From the NCBI GenBank assembly GCA_017084465.1, contig CP070896.1, positions 1,736,001 to 1,800,000 on the forward strand: a stretch of 64,000 nt of DNA. Direction: 5' to 3'. Made by a program: the position numbers and the translations under genes. The notes beneath the pieces are model-generated. The model was given only the letters and a program-made list of their open reading frames with translations, did no database searches and was not told the DNA's origin. How positions within the stretch are numbered: the first letter of the stretch is position 1; every line of letters starts with the position of its first letter. The stretch comes from Lacrimispora xylanisolvens (GTDB lineage: Bacteria; Bacillota; Clostridia; Lachnospirales; Lachnospiraceae). Shown here piece by piece: positions 11,249 through 21,403 of this stretch.

Positions 11249-11321
11249 AACTAGTTCTCCTTTTCCTTCTGTTCATTCTATCGTAATTGTATTTATTGCA
11301 ATCATTGTCTTTCAACACATT

Positions 11322-11350
11322 ATTTTACATGATTTCGTAATTTCTTGCAA
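11322..11350 (-). promoter_or_regulatory. Promoter of gpmI
   Basis: Minus strand: TTGCAA, 17 bases, TAAAAT, located between the tpiA terminator and gpmI. A second, weaker overlapping candidate (TTGAAA, 18 bases, TACAAT) lies just downstream. Confidence 0.6.
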
Positions 11351-11382
11351 CCTGGGAATGGCGAAAAATTATCAGGAAGCGC

Positions 11383-11425
11383 AAAAAGCTGCTCCCTGCC
11401 CGAAAGCAGACAGGAAGCAGCAGCT
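11383..11425 (-). terminator. Terminator after tpiA
   Basis: GCTGCTTCCTGTCTGC, short TTTCG-type loop and GGCAGGGAGCAGC, followed by TTTTT on the minus strand, directly after the tpiA stop. Confidence 0.8.
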
Positions 11426-11428
11426 GTG

Positions 11429-12181
11429 TTATTTCTTATAATTGACAATATCTCCGAATTCCGGTTTTAAGGATGCTCCTCCTACAAGACCGCCGTCGAT
11501 ATCCGGCTGTGCAAACAGTTCCGGTGCGCTGCCGGCGGAAACAGAACCGCCATACTGAATCCGGATTGCCTGTGCAGTTGCTTCATCATAGATTTCAGCA
11601 ATGCAGGAACGGATAGACTGGCAAACTTCCTGAGCCTGCTCCGTAGTTGCAACCTTACCTGTACCGATTGCCCAGATAGGCTCGTAAGCGATGACTGCTT
11701 TCGCAGCATTCTCAGCCGGTATATTTAAGAATGCAATCTTAATCTGCTGGCGAATCCAGTCAATGGTGATTCCCTGTTCTCTCTGGGTCAGTGATTCACC
11801 GCAGCAGATAATAGGAGTCATTCCATATTCAAAAGCCTTTAATGCTTTTTTGTTAACGGTTTCATCCGTCTCTGCAAAATACTCTCTTCTCTCGGAATGA
11901 CCGATTACCACGTATTTTACACCTGCGTCCTTTAACATAGCCGGTGAAATCTCTCCGGTATAAGCGCCCTTGTCCTCATAGTACATGTTCTCAGCGCCGA
12001 TGTTAATGTTAGAACCTTTTGCTGCTTCCATGGCAGGAATGATGTCAATAGCGGGTACACAAAATACCACATCTACTTCATCACTTGCTACTAATGGCTT
12101 TAATGTATTAACAAGCTCCACCGCTTCGGTTGGAGTCATATTCATCTTCCAGTTTCCTGCAATAATTTTTTTTCTGGACAT
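11429..12181 (-). CDS. tpiA: Triosephosphate isomerase
   Basis: Interconverts dihydroxyacetone phosphate and glyceraldehyde 3-phosphate in the cytosol. It is intact at 250 residues, the normal length. Conserved elements in order: AGNWKMN (active-site Asn/Lys, about residue 10), VIGHSERR (electrophile His, about 97), [12 protein letters not shown] (catalytic Glu and flexible loop 6, about 165-177) and the phosphate-binding IQYGGSVS and GGLVGGASL. It starts 19 bases after the pgk stop, so it is in the pgk transcript. Confidence 0.97.
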   Translation of the reverse strand: MSRKKIIAGNWKMNMTPTEAVELVNTLKPLVASDEVDVVFCVPAIDIIPAMEAAKGSNINIGAENMYYEDKGAYTGEISPAMLKDAGVKYVVIGHSERREYFAETDETVNKKALKAFEYGMTPIICCGESLTQREQGITIDWIRQQIKIAFLNIPAENAAKAVIAYEPIWAIGTGKVATTEQAQEVCQSIRSCIAEIYDEATAQAIRIQYGGSVSAGSAPELFAQPDIDGGLVGGASLKPEFGDIVNYKK

Positions 12182-12200
12182 AAAATAACCTTACCTTCCG

Positions 12201-13408
12201 TTATTTATTATCTGCTGCTGCAACGCCTGGCAGTTCTTTGCCTTCCAGGAACTCTAAGGATGCTCCGCCACCAGTAGAGATGTGGGTCATCTTATCAGCA
12301 AAACCAAGTCTCTTTACTGCATTAACAGAATCGCCGCCGCCGATAACTGTGGTAGCATCGCTAAGCTCTGCAACTGCACGGCAGATTTCTAAGGTACCCT
12401 CTGCAAAGTTAGAGAATTCAAATACGCCCATCGGTCCGTTCCAAACAACGGTCTTAGCGCCTTTTAATGCTTCCTTAAACAGTTCAATGGTTTTAGGTCC
12501 GATATCAAATCCTGACCATCCAGCTTCAATGGATTCTACCACTTTGCGCTCTGTATCATTGGAGAATTCTTTACCAATCACATTATCGATAGGAAGAAGA
12601 AGCTTCACGCCTTTCTCCTCTGCCTTTTTGATCATCTCTAAAGCATAGTCAAGCTTATCTTCCTCACATAAGGAATTTCCGATCTCTTTGCCCTGAGCCT
12701 TAGCAAAGGTATAAGCCATACCGCCGCCGATAATTAAGGTATCAACTTTGTCAAGAAGGTTGTTGATCACGTTGATCTTATCGGAAACCTTTGCACCACC
12801 CAGGATAGCCACAAAAGGACGTACCGGGTTCTCAACTGCCTGTCCCAGGAACTTAATTTCTTTTTCCATTAAGTATCCAACAACATTCTCAGATGTATAT
12901 TTGGTAACCCCTACGTTGGAGCAGTGAGCTCTGTGAGCTGTACCAAATGCATCGTTTACAAAGATTCCATCACAAAGAGATGCAAGCTCTTTTGCATATT
13001 CTTCTGCGGACTCATCTTTGCCGTATTTGGTCTCTTCCACTCTGTAACGGGTATTTTCAAGAAGAAGGACTTCTCCATCCTTTAATTCCTCAGCCACTTT
13101 CAGTGTCTCAGGACCAGTTACCTTAGGATCGTTTACGAATTTTACCTCTACGCCAAGACGCTCGCTTAAAGCCGGAGCAACTGGTGCTAAAGATAACTCA
13201 GGAAGGGGCTCACCCTTTGGTTTTCCCAGATGGGAGCATAAAATAACTTTAGCGCCCTGATCAAGCAGTTTTTTAATGGTAGGGATCGCTCCGTCAATAC
13301 GGTTAAAGTTCTGAATCACACCTTCCTTTAACGGTACGTTAAAATCACATCTTACAAGTACTTTCTTACCTTTTAATCCGGTTAAATCGTCAACTGTTTA
13401 TTAAGCAT
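12201..13408 (-). CDS. pgk: Phosphoglycerate kinase (frameshifted near the start)
   Basis: Transfers phosphate from 1,3-bisphosphoglycerate to ADP. 402 residues after correction. Start ATG 13408 is preceded by AAAGGAG and opens [19 protein letters not shown]. One A is missing in the T3 run 13397-13399 (plus strand), so uncorrected translation only recovers from [14 protein letters not shown]. Conserved: [36 protein letters not shown] and the nucleotide-binding GGGDSVNAV and [10 protein letters not shown] terminator-like hairpin lies between gap and pgk, so pgk may depend on partial readthrough. Confidence 0.95.
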
Positions 13409-13445
13409 CTTATTGTGCTCCTTTCAGATTATGTTTTACAACATC

Positions 13446-13488
13446 ATAAAAAAACAAAAGGCCCGGTCCTTTACGACCGGACCCTTCG
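13446..13488 (-). terminator. Terminator or attenuator between gap and pgk
   Basis: Minus strand: GGGTCCGGTCG, loop, GGACCGGGCC and then TTTTGTTTTTTT, within the 87-base gap-pgk spacer. It probably lowers transcription into pgk-tpiA. Confidence 0.8.
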
Positions 13489-13495
13489 TGGATCT

Positions 13496-14527
13496 TTAGC
13501 CTAATTCAGCGAAGTACTTAATTGTACGAACCATCTGGCTTGTATAGGAATTCTCGTTATCATACCAGGAAACAACCTGTACCTGATATAAATCATCACC
13601 GATCTTGGAAACCATAGTCTGAGTAGCATCGAATAAAGAACCAAATCTCATACCGATTACGTCAGAAGATACGATCTCATCTGTGTTGTATCCGAAAGAC
13701 TCACTTGCTGCTGCCTTCATGGCTGCATTGATTCCGTCTTTTGTTACATCAGCACCCTTAACAACTGCTACTAAGATAGTAGTAGAACCTGTAGGAACTG
13801 GAACACGCTGAGCAGATCCGATTAACTTGCCGTTTAATTCAGGAATAACAAGACCGATTGCTTTTGCAGCACCGGTAGAGTTTGGTACGATGTTAGCTGC
13901 ACCAGCTCTTGCTCTTCTTAAATCACCTTTTCTATGAGGTCCGTCAAGGATCATCTGATCACCTGTGTAAGCGTGAATTGTGCTCATGATACCAGACTGG
14001 ATCGGAGCATAATCATTTAATGCCTTTGCCATAGGAGCAAGACAGTTTGTTGTACAGGAAGCAGCGGAGATGATCTTGTCATCTGCTGTTAATACATTCT
14101 CGTTTACGCTGAATACAACGGTTGGCAGATCGTTGCCTGCTGGAGCAGAAATAACTACTTTCTTAGCGCCTGCATCGATATGAGCCTGAGAAAGAGCTTT
14201 GGAGCAGTAGAAACCAGTACACTCAAGTACTACGTCTACGCCGATTTCTCCCCAAGGAAGATTTTTTGCATCTTTTTCTGCGTAAATTTTGATGGTCTTT
14301 CCATCAACTGTAATAGAATCCTCAGAAGCTTCTACTGTATGAACTTTCTCACCGTAGTATCCTGCATATCCGCCCTGAGCTGTATCATATTTTAATAAAT
14401 GTGCTAACATCTTTGGATCTGTTAAATCGTTGATTGCTACTACTTCATAGCCTTCTGCACCAAACATCTGTCTGAAAGCAAGACGGCCAATACGTCCGAA
14501 ACCGTTAATCGCTACTTTTACTGCCAT
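13496..14527 (-). CDS. gap: Glyceraldehyde-3-phosphate dehydrogenase, type I
   Basis: NAD-dependent oxidation and phosphorylation of glyceraldehyde 3-phosphate in glycolysis. It is intact at 343 residues. The N-terminal Rossmann motif is [14 protein letters not shown]. The catalytic Cys is in [12 protein letters not shown] (about residue 160), with the His in the [10 protein letters not shown] region and the substrate loop [20 protein letters not shown]. The C-terminus is [15 protein letters not shown]. Start ATG 14527 follows AGGAGG. Strong promoter upstream, consistent with very high expression. Confidence 0.97.
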   Translation of the reverse strand: MAVKVAINGFGRIGRLAFRQMFGAEGYEVVAINDLTDPKMLAHLLKYDTAQGGYAGYYGEKVHTVEASEDSITVDGKTIKIYAEKDAKNLPWGEIGVDVVLECTGFYCSKALSQAHIDAGAKKVVISAPAGNDLPTVVFSVNENVLTADDKIISAASCTTNCLAPMAKALNDYAPIQSGIMSTIHAYTGDQMILDGPHRKGDLRRARAGAANIVPNSTGAAKAIGLVIPELNGKLIGSAQRVPVPTGSTTILVAVVKGADVTKDGINAAMKAAASESFGYNTDEIVSSDVIGMRFGSLFDATQTMVSKIGDDLYQVQVVSWYDNENSYTSQMVRTIKYFAELG

Positions 14528-14589
14528 AATTCAATTCCTCCTAAGAATAAAATTAAAAGTGATCGTTAAATATTAATCAACTACCGTTT

Positions 14590-14618
14590 ATTCTACCTAA
14601 TATTCCAGTAAATAGCAA
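14590..14618 (-). promoter_or_regulatory. Promoter of gap
   Basis: Minus strand: TTGCTA, exactly 17 bases, TAGAAT, about 65 bases before the gap start. Confidence 0.7.
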
Positions 14619-14655
14619 GTCCTTTTTTTATTTTTATCAATTCCTCACAATTATT

Positions 14656-16326
14656 TTACATTTCATTCTTGACATATCCGGCAAGATTGTAAGCATGATC
14701 GGAAATGCGTTCCAGGTTGCTGATCAGGTCTAAAAATACCACGCCTGCGGCGGTGCTGCACTCTCCTGTAGAGAGACGTTCGATGTGCTTTTCCCTTAGC
14801 TCCTCCTCCAGGGCATCTACCTCATCTTCATACTTAATCACCTTACGGACCTCATCCATATCGCCTCTTCTCCTTGCATCAATGGAATGGGAGAACGACT
14901 GAAAAGCCGTCTGACAGATCACCTTTAAGTCGGATATTCCGGTATCAGAAAATGTCACCTCATGCTCCGCCATATATTCCGCCTGTTCCGCCAGATTTTC
15001 TGCATGATCACCGACACGCTCAATATCGTTGATACTGTAAAACAGGTTGTTGACTATTATTTTCTGCTCCTCTGTCAAAGACAGATTGTTGATTTTGACC
15101 AGATATTCCGTCAGCATCTTCTCCATATTATTAATCGTCTTTTCGGTTTTATACACATCTTTTGCTTTATTGACATTTTTAGAAATAACCGCATCGATAG
15201 CAAGCTGCACATTCTCCATGGCGATCTGTCCCATATGAACCACTTCCATGGCAGCAGTCTCCACTGCGAATGCAGGTGATTCAAAAATTCTTTCGTCCAG
15301 ATGCTTCATGGTTTCGCTTTCCTGATCACCGGTTTCTTCTGATTCCTTTTTCTCCTCCGGTACCAGCATACCAGACAACTTCACCAGCTGATTTGCAAAA
15401 GGAAACAGTATGCAGGTATTGGTTAAATTAAATATGGTGTGGAAAATTGAAATCTGCACTGCCGTAATGTTGTGGTCTGCAAACTTTGGCATCGCTATAA
15501 ATATAAGAAAAGATGCGATTCCAAATATGATAGAACCAATGACATTAAAGGAAAGATGAATCGCAGCAGCCCGCTTTGCAGTCCTGGAACTGCCGATACT
15601 TGAGATCAATGCAGTCACACAGGAACCTATGTTTTGACCCAGTGTAATGAAAATAGCAGCATTGGTAGTAACCACCCCATTCATTGCAAGGGTCTGTAAA
15701 ATACCAACGGAAGCCGAAGAACTCTGTAAGAGGGCTGTTACCAGCGCTCCGATTATCATGCCAAGGAACGGATTATTTCCAAGGATACGGAATGCTTCTG
15801 AAAATATTGGCGCATCTGTATAAGGTGAAATTGCATTGGACATGAAATCAAGTCCTATAAACAGCATGCCAAGTCCCACCAGTATCTCACCAATGGTTCT
15901 GGTCTTCTGCTTTTTCACAAATAATAGAAGAACCGCTCCGATTCCAACAAGAAGGGGAGCACAAAATGAAGGTTGAAATATAGAATATGCATCTCCCAGC
16001 TGATTCATGGAAACAATCCATGCTGTAATGGTCGTTCCAATGTTTGCACCCATGATTACTCCCACAGCCTGAGTCAGATTTAAAACTCCTGCACTTACAA
16101 AACCAACTACCATAACCGTAGTTGCACCGCTGCTCTGGATAATAGCCGTAATTACTGCTCCCAGAAGTACTGCCATAAAGCGGTTGTTTGTCAGCATTCC
16201 CAGAAACTGACTCATACGGCTTCCTGCACTTTTCTGCATGCCGTCTGCCATGGTATTCATGCCGTACAAAAACAGTCCCAGCCCTCCCATGAATGTAAAC
16301 AAACTCGATATGTCATTAACCGACAT
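14656..16326 (-). CDS. Na/Pi cotransporter family protein with PhoU-like tail
   Basis: Membrane phosphate transporter of 556 residues. About 1-310 holds two inverted Na/Pi-cotransporter repeats with their Gln-Ser-Ser signatures (AIIQSSGATTVMVVGF about 64 and ALLQSSSASVGILQT about 200) between membrane helices. About 340-556 is a helical PhoU-like cytoplasmic domain (NDIERVGDHAENLAEQ, NLERISDHAYNLAGYV). Usual family length. Divergent from the histidinol-phosphatase-like gene. It is not next to pst or phoU genes here. Confidence 0.92.
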   Translation of the reverse strand: MSVNDISSLFTFMGGLGLFLYGMNTMADGMQKSAGSRMSQFLGMLTNNRFMAVLLGAVITAIIQSSGATTVMVVGFVSAGVLNLTQAVGVIMGANIGTTITAWIVSMNQLGDAYSIFQPSFCAPLLVGIGAVLLLFVKKQKTRTIGEILVGLGMLFIGLDFMSNAISPYTDAPIFSEAFRILGNNPFLGMIIGALVTALLQSSSASVGILQTLAMNGVVTTNAAIFITLGQNIGSCVTALISSIGSSRTAKRAAAIHLSFNVIGSIIFGIASFLIFIAMPKFADHNITAVQISIFHTIFNLTNTCILFPFANQLVKLSGMLVPEEKKESEETGDQESETMKHLDERIFESPAFAVETAAMEVVHMGQIAMENVQLAIDAVISKNVNKAKDVYKTEKTINNMEKMLTEYLVKINNLSLTEEQKIIVNNLFYSINDIERVGDHAENLAEQAEYMAEHEVTFSDTGISDLKVICQTAFQSFSHSIDARRRGDMDEVRKVIKYEDEVDALEEELREKHIERLSTGECSTAAGVVFLDLISNLERISDHAYNLAGYVKNEM

Positions 16327-16487
16327 TGTTACCTCCTTGTAACCAATATGTATTTACTACAGATATTTAATCATGCATTTATCTGCGCCGTTTAAAATAA
16401 TACCATAGAAAGATTTCATTTATCAATGGTTTTTAAAATTTATGTAAAATTCTGTTTAAATTTGTGTAAAACAGTCAGTTGGGCTCA

Positions 16488-16516
16488 TTGCATTTCCAGT
16501 CATGTTTGTTTATAAT
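16488..16516 (+). promoter_or_regulatory. Promoter of the PHP phosphatase-serine dehydratase unit
   Basis: TTGCAT, 17 bases, consensus TATAAT, 30 bases before ATG 16546. Confidence 0.75.
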
Positions 16517-16545
16517 GAATTTAATTTTTGAAAAAGGAGACTCCT

Positions 16546-17343
16546 ATGCTGCCAGACTATCATTTTCACACAGAATTTTCAGGAGATTCCACCACACCAG
16601 TGAGAAACCAGATTGAACGTGCCATTTTACTTCATATGGATTCCCTATGTGTGACGGATCACCACGACTATGACGTAGATTCCCCCATCGATTTTACCTT
16701 AGATCCGGAAATTTATTTTAACACCATGTGTCAGCTTCGGGAAGAATACAAGGAACGAATCGACCTTCGCATCGGAATTGAACTGGGACTGCAGCCCCAT
16801 TTAAAACAGTACTATGACCAGCTGCTGAAACGCTATGATTTTGATTATGTAATCGGATCCACTCACTTCATTAACCGCAAGGATGCTGCCTATCCCGAAT
16901 TTTTTGAAGGCAGGCGGGAAGAAGACGCATATCTTCAGTATTTTGAGGCGACACTGGATAACGTAAAACTAAAAGACGCTTATGATGCTGCAGGACATAT
17001 CGACTACATCGTCCGATATGGTCCAAATAAAGCAGCTTATTACAACTATCATGCATATCGGGATATCATTGATGAGATATTAAAGACTGTGATTGAAATG
17101 GGAAAAGGAATTGAACTGAACACCGCAGGTTACAGAAAGGGAATCGGTCAGTCTAATCCATCGGGAGATATTATTAAACGTTACCGGGAGCTGGGCGGCG
17201 AGATTATTACGGTGGGATCTGATGCCCACATACCAGAAGATTTAGGTGCAGATTTTCAGATTGCAAAAGAACTTTTAAAACAATGTGGATTTTCCTATTA
17301 TACGGAATTCAGAAGAAGAAAACCGGAATTTAAACCTCTGTGA
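16546..17343 (+). CDS. hisJ: PHP-domain histidinol-phosphatase-like protein
   Basis: Metal-dependent phosphoesterase of the PHP superfamily, 265 residues. Motifs: DYHFHTEFSGD (first HxH), CVTDHHDYD, RIGIELGL, GSTHFIN, HIDYIVRYG, ELNTAG and TVGSDAHIPEDLG. The closest known family is HisJ-type histidinol-phosphatase, the last but one step of histidine synthesis. No other his genes are near, so another phosphate ester is possible. ATG 16546 with AAAAAGGAG upstream is the start; an earlier in-frame TTG at 16528 has no ribosome-binding site. Followed after 33 bases by sdaAB. Confidence 0.85.
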   Translation: MLPDYHFHTEFSGDSTTPVRNQIERAILLHMDSLCVTDHHDYDVDSPIDFTLDPEIYFNTMCQLREEYKERIDLRIGIELGLQPHLKQYYDQLLKRYDFDYVIGSTHFINRKDAAYPEFFEGRREEDAYLQYFEATLDNVKLKDAYDAAGHIDYIVRYGPNKAAYYNYHAYRDIIDEILKTVIEMGKGIELNTAGYRKGIGQSNPSGDIIKRYRELGGEIITVGSDAHIPEDLGADFQIAKELLKQCGFSYYTEFRRRKPEFKPL

Positions 17344-17376
17344 TACATCTAAGACAACACGGATTGGAGAACTATC

Positions 17377-18036
17377 ATGAATGTATTTGACATCGTCGGA
17401 CCTGTAATGATCGGACCTTCCAGCTCCCACACAGCCGGAGCCGCCCGCATTGGAAAAACTGCTGCACTCCTTCTTGGAGAACCGGTAGCAAAAGCGGATA
17501 TTTTGTTTCACGGTTCCTTTGCTAAAACCTACAAAGGCCATGGAACCGACAAAGCCATTGTAGGCGGAATCTTAAAATATGATCCCTGGGACCCAGGAAT
17601 CCGGACCAGTCTTGAAACGGCCCAAATGCAGGGTATTTGCGTTAACATTCATACCGGTACCATTGAAAATGCCCACCCAAATACAGCTTTAGTGACCCTT
17701 ACCGGATCAGATGGTGCTACGTTATCTGTCCAGGGTGCTTCCATTGGAGGCGGCAATATTGTAATAAACAAAATCAACGATATGGAAGTATATTTTACCG
17801 GTCAGAATACCACATTAATTGTCATGCATCAGGATGTTCCCGGTATCATCGCCCAAGTCACAAATCTGGTTGCTGCCGGCAACGCCAACATCTGCAATTT
17901 CCGTTTAAACCGCCAGGAGAAAGGCGGAATTGCAATTATGACAATTGAGATGGATTCCGATGTGGACCCTTCTTTAGTGCCTGAAATCAGGCTTCTTCCT
18001 CATGTATACAATACCATTCTTTTAAAACTGGGCTGA
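17377..18036 (+). CDS. sdaAB: L-serine dehydratase, beta subunit
   Basis: Small subunit of the iron-sulfur L-serine dehydratase that makes pyruvate and ammonia. 219 residues. MNVFDIVGPVMIGPSSSHTAGAARIG is the family N-terminus, and about 145-219 is an ACT domain (LIVMHQDVPGIIAQVTNLVA). Followed after 25 bases by the alpha subunit; the two form the enzyme, typical of amino-acid-fermenting clostridia. Confidence 0.95.
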   Translation: MNVFDIVGPVMIGPSSSHTAGAARIGKTAALLLGEPVAKADILFHGSFAKTYKGHGTDKAIVGGILKYDPWDPGIRTSLETAQMQGICVNIHTGTIENAHPNTALVTLTGSDGATLSVQGASIGGGNIVINKINDMEVYFTGQNTTLIVMHQDVPGIIAQVTNLVAAGNANICNFRLNRQEKGGIAIMTIEMDSDVDPSLVPEIRLLPHVYNTILLKLG

Positions 18037-18061
18037 AAGAATCAACTGACTGGAGAATACA

Positions 18062-18964
18062 ATGAAACTAAAATATAATACGGTGGAAGAGCTGGTTGAG
18101 GCCGCTGCTTCCAGCCAAAAAAAAATTTCAGAAATCGTTTTGGAGCAGCAGGCCACAGATATGGAATCAACCGTAGAAGAGGTCTATACAACCATGGAAA
18201 GCAGTTTTGACGTGATGCGCCAGTCTGTTATAAGCGGACTGGACGAAACCCTCCGATCTCCCAGCGGTCTTTCCGGAGGTTCTGCAGCAAAATTAAAAAA
18301 AAAAGCCGTAGAGGAGGGAAAAACCACTACGGTCATCTTCTTGGAAATGCCATCAGCATGGCACTTGCTGTTACGGAATTTAATTCCTGCATGGGAAAAA
18401 ATTGTTGCTGCTCCAACTGCCGGATCCTGTGGGGTAATTCCCGCAGCCCTGATCTCAGTTATGGATGAATACGATCTCCCAAAGCGCGACATAGTCATGT
18501 CTTTGTTTACCGCTTCTGCCATAGGTATGGTCATTGCCAAATGCGCCAGCATTGCCGGAGCGGAAGGCGGCTGCCAGGCTGAGGTTGGTTCCGCTTCTGC
18601 CATGGCTGCCGCTGCTCTGACAGAGATTTTTGACGGTACACCCCAGATGGTATCCGACAGCTGTGCCATTGCGTTAAAAAACACCATGGGGCTTGTCTGT
18701 GATCCCGTTGCAGGACTGGTGGAAGTTCCCTGCATCAAACGAAATGCCATGGGTGTGGCCAATGCCTTTACCGCATCCGAGCTTGCCTGCGCAGGGATCA
18801 AAAGCGTAATACCTGCAGATGAAGTAATACTTGCCATGAGACAGGTGGGACAGCTCATGTCCACCTCTTTAAAAGAAACAGCCGAAGGAGGGCTTGCTGC
18901 CACACCTACCGGCTGCCGCCTGTGCAGACAGATTTTTGGTCCGGAAGCCTGCAGCGGGGAATGA
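18062..18964 (+). CDS. sdaAA: L-serine dehydratase, alpha subunit (hidden double frameshift)
   Basis: Catalytic 4Fe-4S subunit, 300 residues. Family text: SGLSGGSAAKL, IVAAPTAGSCGVIPAAL, AEGGCQAEVGSASAMAAAAL, NTMGLVCDPVAGLVEVPCIKRN and the C-terminal GGLAATPTGCRLC. The frame is open throughout, but residues about 90-112 do not resemble the family. In the +1 frame the same bases (18331-18400) read GHLLGNAISMALAVTEFNSC, followed by MGK: the conserved segment. A missing G at 18331-18332 and an extra A in the A6 run 18396-18401 cancel each other. The translated protein as given is therefore wrong over about 23 residues. Confidence 0.94.
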   Translation: MKLKYNTVEELVEAAASSQKKISEIVLEQQATDMESTVEEVYTTMESSFDVMRQSVISGLDETLRSPSGLSGGSAAKLKKKAVEEGKTTTVIFLEMPSAWHLLLRNLIPAWEKIVAAPTAGSCGVIPAALISVMDEYDLPKRDIVMSLFTASAIGMVIAKCASIAGAEGGCQAEVGSASAMAAAALTEIFDGTPQMVSDSCAIALKNTMGLVCDPVAGLVEVPCIKRNAMGVANAFTASELACAGIKSVIPADEVILAMRQVGQLMSTSLKETAEGGLAATPTGCRLCRQIFGPEACSGE

Positions 18965-18986
18965 TCTTACAACTTTATATCTGATA

Positions 18987-19454
18987 TCATTTCTTCATTT
19001 TGGAAGAGAGAAAGGCATATAAGTCATTTTTCTCTTCCTTTAATATGCGGCCTGGCAGAACAAATCCATGTGTGGAATTTAAAAACACCAGTATCATGGA
19101 AGGCTTTTTCGCAATTCTTCTGATTTTGTTCCAGCTTATTTCCTGCTTTCCCTCTCCCTGTCCCACATGTATTCCCGTGTCATCAAACCGGATCTTAATA
19201 TCCTGACTGGCTGATGCCTGTTTCTTAGCCTTACCATAAACCGCAAGAGGCTGAATAATCGGAAAAAGGCAGCAGCCTAACACTGCACAAATGCGGAAGA
19301 AATTTCCCGAAGCTTCCCATCTGACTATGGTAAGTGTAAGAATTGCAGCAGTAAAAATCAGGTTGCACACGCCTACCATTGACCCATAAATATAGTACAT
19401 GGACAGCTGCCAGATATCCATGCCTGTATTTCTGTACGTATACTCGTATTTCAT
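18987..19454 (-). CDS. YcxB-like membrane protein
   Basis: 155-residue protein with two N-terminal helices (about 22-45 and 52-72) and a C-terminal soluble domain like YcxB (IRFDDTGIHVGQGEGKQEISWNKIRRIAKKPSMI). Family function unknown. Convergent with sdaAA and separated by a hairpin from the TRAP genes upstream. Confidence 0.75.
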   Translation of the reverse strand: MKYEYTYRNTGMDIWQLSMYYIYGSMVGVCNLIFTAAILTLTIVRWEASGNFFRICAVLGCCLFPIIQPLAVYGKAKKQASASQDIKIRFDDTGIHVGQGEGKQEISWNKIRRIAKKPSMILVFLNSTHGFVLPGRILKEEKNDLYAFLSSKMKK

Positions 19455-19475
19455 AATTCATTTCCTCCCATAACA

Positions 19476-19511
19476 GAAATCAGGCATTGAAGATTACAAT
19501 GCCTGATTTCA
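19476..19511. terminator. Hairpin between the TRAP operon and ycxB-like gene
   Basis: Perfect 12-base arms GAAATCAGGCAT and ATGCCTGATTTC around a 12-base centre. There is no good U-tract on either strand, so terminator status is likely from position but not certain. Confidence 0.55.
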
Positions 19512-19521
19512 AAGGTGCTCA

Positions 19522-20813
19522 TCATTTTGCAAATAAGGACGGTAACCAGAGACTGGCTGCTGGTACAAAAGTAATTAGTAAAAGTGTGATAATCATACAA
19601 AGATAAAATGGAAGGGTTGCCTTTACCACCTTTTCCATTGGTAGTTTTGCTACCGCCGAACCGATAAACAATACCGCACCAACTGGTGGTGTTAAAAGTC
19701 CGATACCACAGTTAAGTACCATAATGATTCCGAACTGAACCGGATCGATACCAATTGAAGTTGCAATCGGAAGTAAAATAGGGGTTGCAATCAAAATAAT
19801 TGGTGACATATCCATGATACAGCCAAGGATCAGAAGAATCAGGTTTAAAAGCAGAGCAAGAATAATCGGATTAGAAGTAACTCCGGTAATCGCATGTGCT
19901 GCCATATCCGGTACATGGAGTGTTGTAAGACAATATCCAAATACGTTGGAAGTTGAAATAAGGATAAGAACAATGGCAAGTGTATTGACACAATCTCCCA
20001 TTACGTCCCAGACACCTTTCCAGTCCAGACCTTTGTAAATAAAGACACTTACAATTAAACTGTAAATAACAGCGATAGCAGCAGATTCTGTAGCAGTAAA
20101 TACACCACCTACTACTCCGAATACCACAATCAATACGGCTGCAAGAGCCCAGAATGAAATTCCCAGCTGCTTTACCAGGTTTTTGATGCTGAACTTATCT
20201 CCCTTTGGATAATTTCTTTTCACGGAAATAATATAGGAACCAACCATCAGAGAAATTGCCAGTATGGCGCCTGGTACATATCCTGCAAGGAAAAGGCTTC
20301 CTACAGAGATACCGCCTGCAGTAGTTGCATAAATTACCATATTATGACTAGGAGGAACTAACAGACCCTCACAGGAAGAGGTAATGGTAACGGCCGTTGA
20401 GAAATCATCATCATAGCCCTGATCCACCATCATTGGGATAAGGATAGAACCAAGTGAAGCTGTATCAGCAGCAGCTGAACCAGAAATACCACCAAAGAAA
20501 TAAGATGCTACGATATTTACCATTGCCATACCGCCGCGCATCCAGCCAACACATGCATTGGCAAGAGCAATCAGTTTTCAGAAATACCACCGGATCCCAT
20601 GAGTACACCCATGGTGATGAAAAACGGTACGGCCATCAGGCTGAACGAACTGATTCCTTTTACCATCTGCTGACAGATTACTGCCAGACTGCTTCCCTGG
20701 GAAAGCAGACAAAATACTGCAGATAAAGCCACTGCGTAAGCAATTGGAAACCGAAGGAAAACCATAAGAAAGAAACTTCCCAGTAAGACCAGGATTGCTA
20801 TATTACCGCCCAT
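19522..20813 (-). CDS. dctM: TRAP transporter large permease (frameshifted)
   Basis: Large membrane subunit of a tripartite solute:Na symporter, 430 residues after correction, about 12 helices. Family text: GSFFLMVFLRFPIAYAVALSA, FGGISGSAAADTASLG, TITSSCEGLLVPPSHNMVIYA and GIGLLTPPVGAVLFIGSA. One A is missing at T4 20575-20578, which splits the gene after MGSGGISE. Start codon overlaps the dctQ stop (TAATG). The substrate is decided by DctP and is not known; sialic acid, dicarboxylates and sugar acids are all possible. Confidence 0.92.
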
Positions 20814-21337
20814 TATAGATTTTCCTCCTTTTCAAAAAGACGTTTGATATCATTGTATAATGCTTCCAGTTCAAAAATAATCATTGCACCGCCAGCCAAC
20901 GGAACCGGGAAGTACATCCAGAATCTGGAAAGCTTTGGCATACTGGTATAAAATCCTTTAGATCCAATACCATGAGCATATTTCCAGCCTACAGTCAGCA
21001 TTATAAATGCGAGTGCGAGAATGGATACATCTGCCAGAATGTCAAGAAACTTGATCAGATTTTTTGGCAGATAAGTATCCAGTGCAGTCATACGGATATG
21101 AGAACCTCTCCGAATGGCAAGAGCTGCAGATAATACCGCCATGTAGCACATAAAGGTTAAAACCACTTCTTCGCTCCACGCTGGATCGGGGATAAAGGAG
21201 ACATATCTTCCAACCACCGACATTGTGGTTATTAAAACATCTCCGATCAAAAGTATCTTACATATAAACAAAACAATCTTATCAACAATATCATAAGCCG
21301 GTTTTATCTTGTCAATTGTTTTGAAAATTTCTGGCAT
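20813..21337 (-). CDS. dctQ: TRAP transporter small permease
   Basis: Small membrane subunit bridging DctP and DctM, 174 residues with four helices (IVLFICKILLIGDVLITTMS at the first, FPVPLAGGAMIIFELEALYND at the last) and the family motif WSEEVVLTFMCYMAVLSAALAIRRGSHI. Start at ATG 21337 (MPEIFKTID), preceded by GAAAGGGG, not the longer upstream frame. 66 bases after dctP. Confidence 0.92.
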   Translation of the reverse strand: MPEIFKTIDKIKPAYDIVDKIVLFICKILLIGDVLITTMSVVGRYVSFIPDPAWSEEVVLTFMCYMAVLSAALAIRRGSHIRMTALDTYLPKNLIKFLDILADVSILALAFIMLTVGWKYAHGIGSKGFYTSMPKLSRFWMYFPVPLAGGAMIIFELEALYNDIKRLFEKEENL

Positions 21338-21403
21338 AGAGAACCCCTTTCTAATAGTGAGGGCACAGAAAGCTGATTTCTGCGCCCCACTTGTCAACAC
21401 TGA

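Noticed and set aside
12238..12648. Plus-strand frame inside pgk
   Set aside because: Shadow of pgk, whose motifs on the other strand are clear.
18184..18903. Long minus-strand frame opposite sdaAA
   Set aside because: Shadow of sdaAA in a codon-biased gene; no ribosome-binding site and no recognisable protein.
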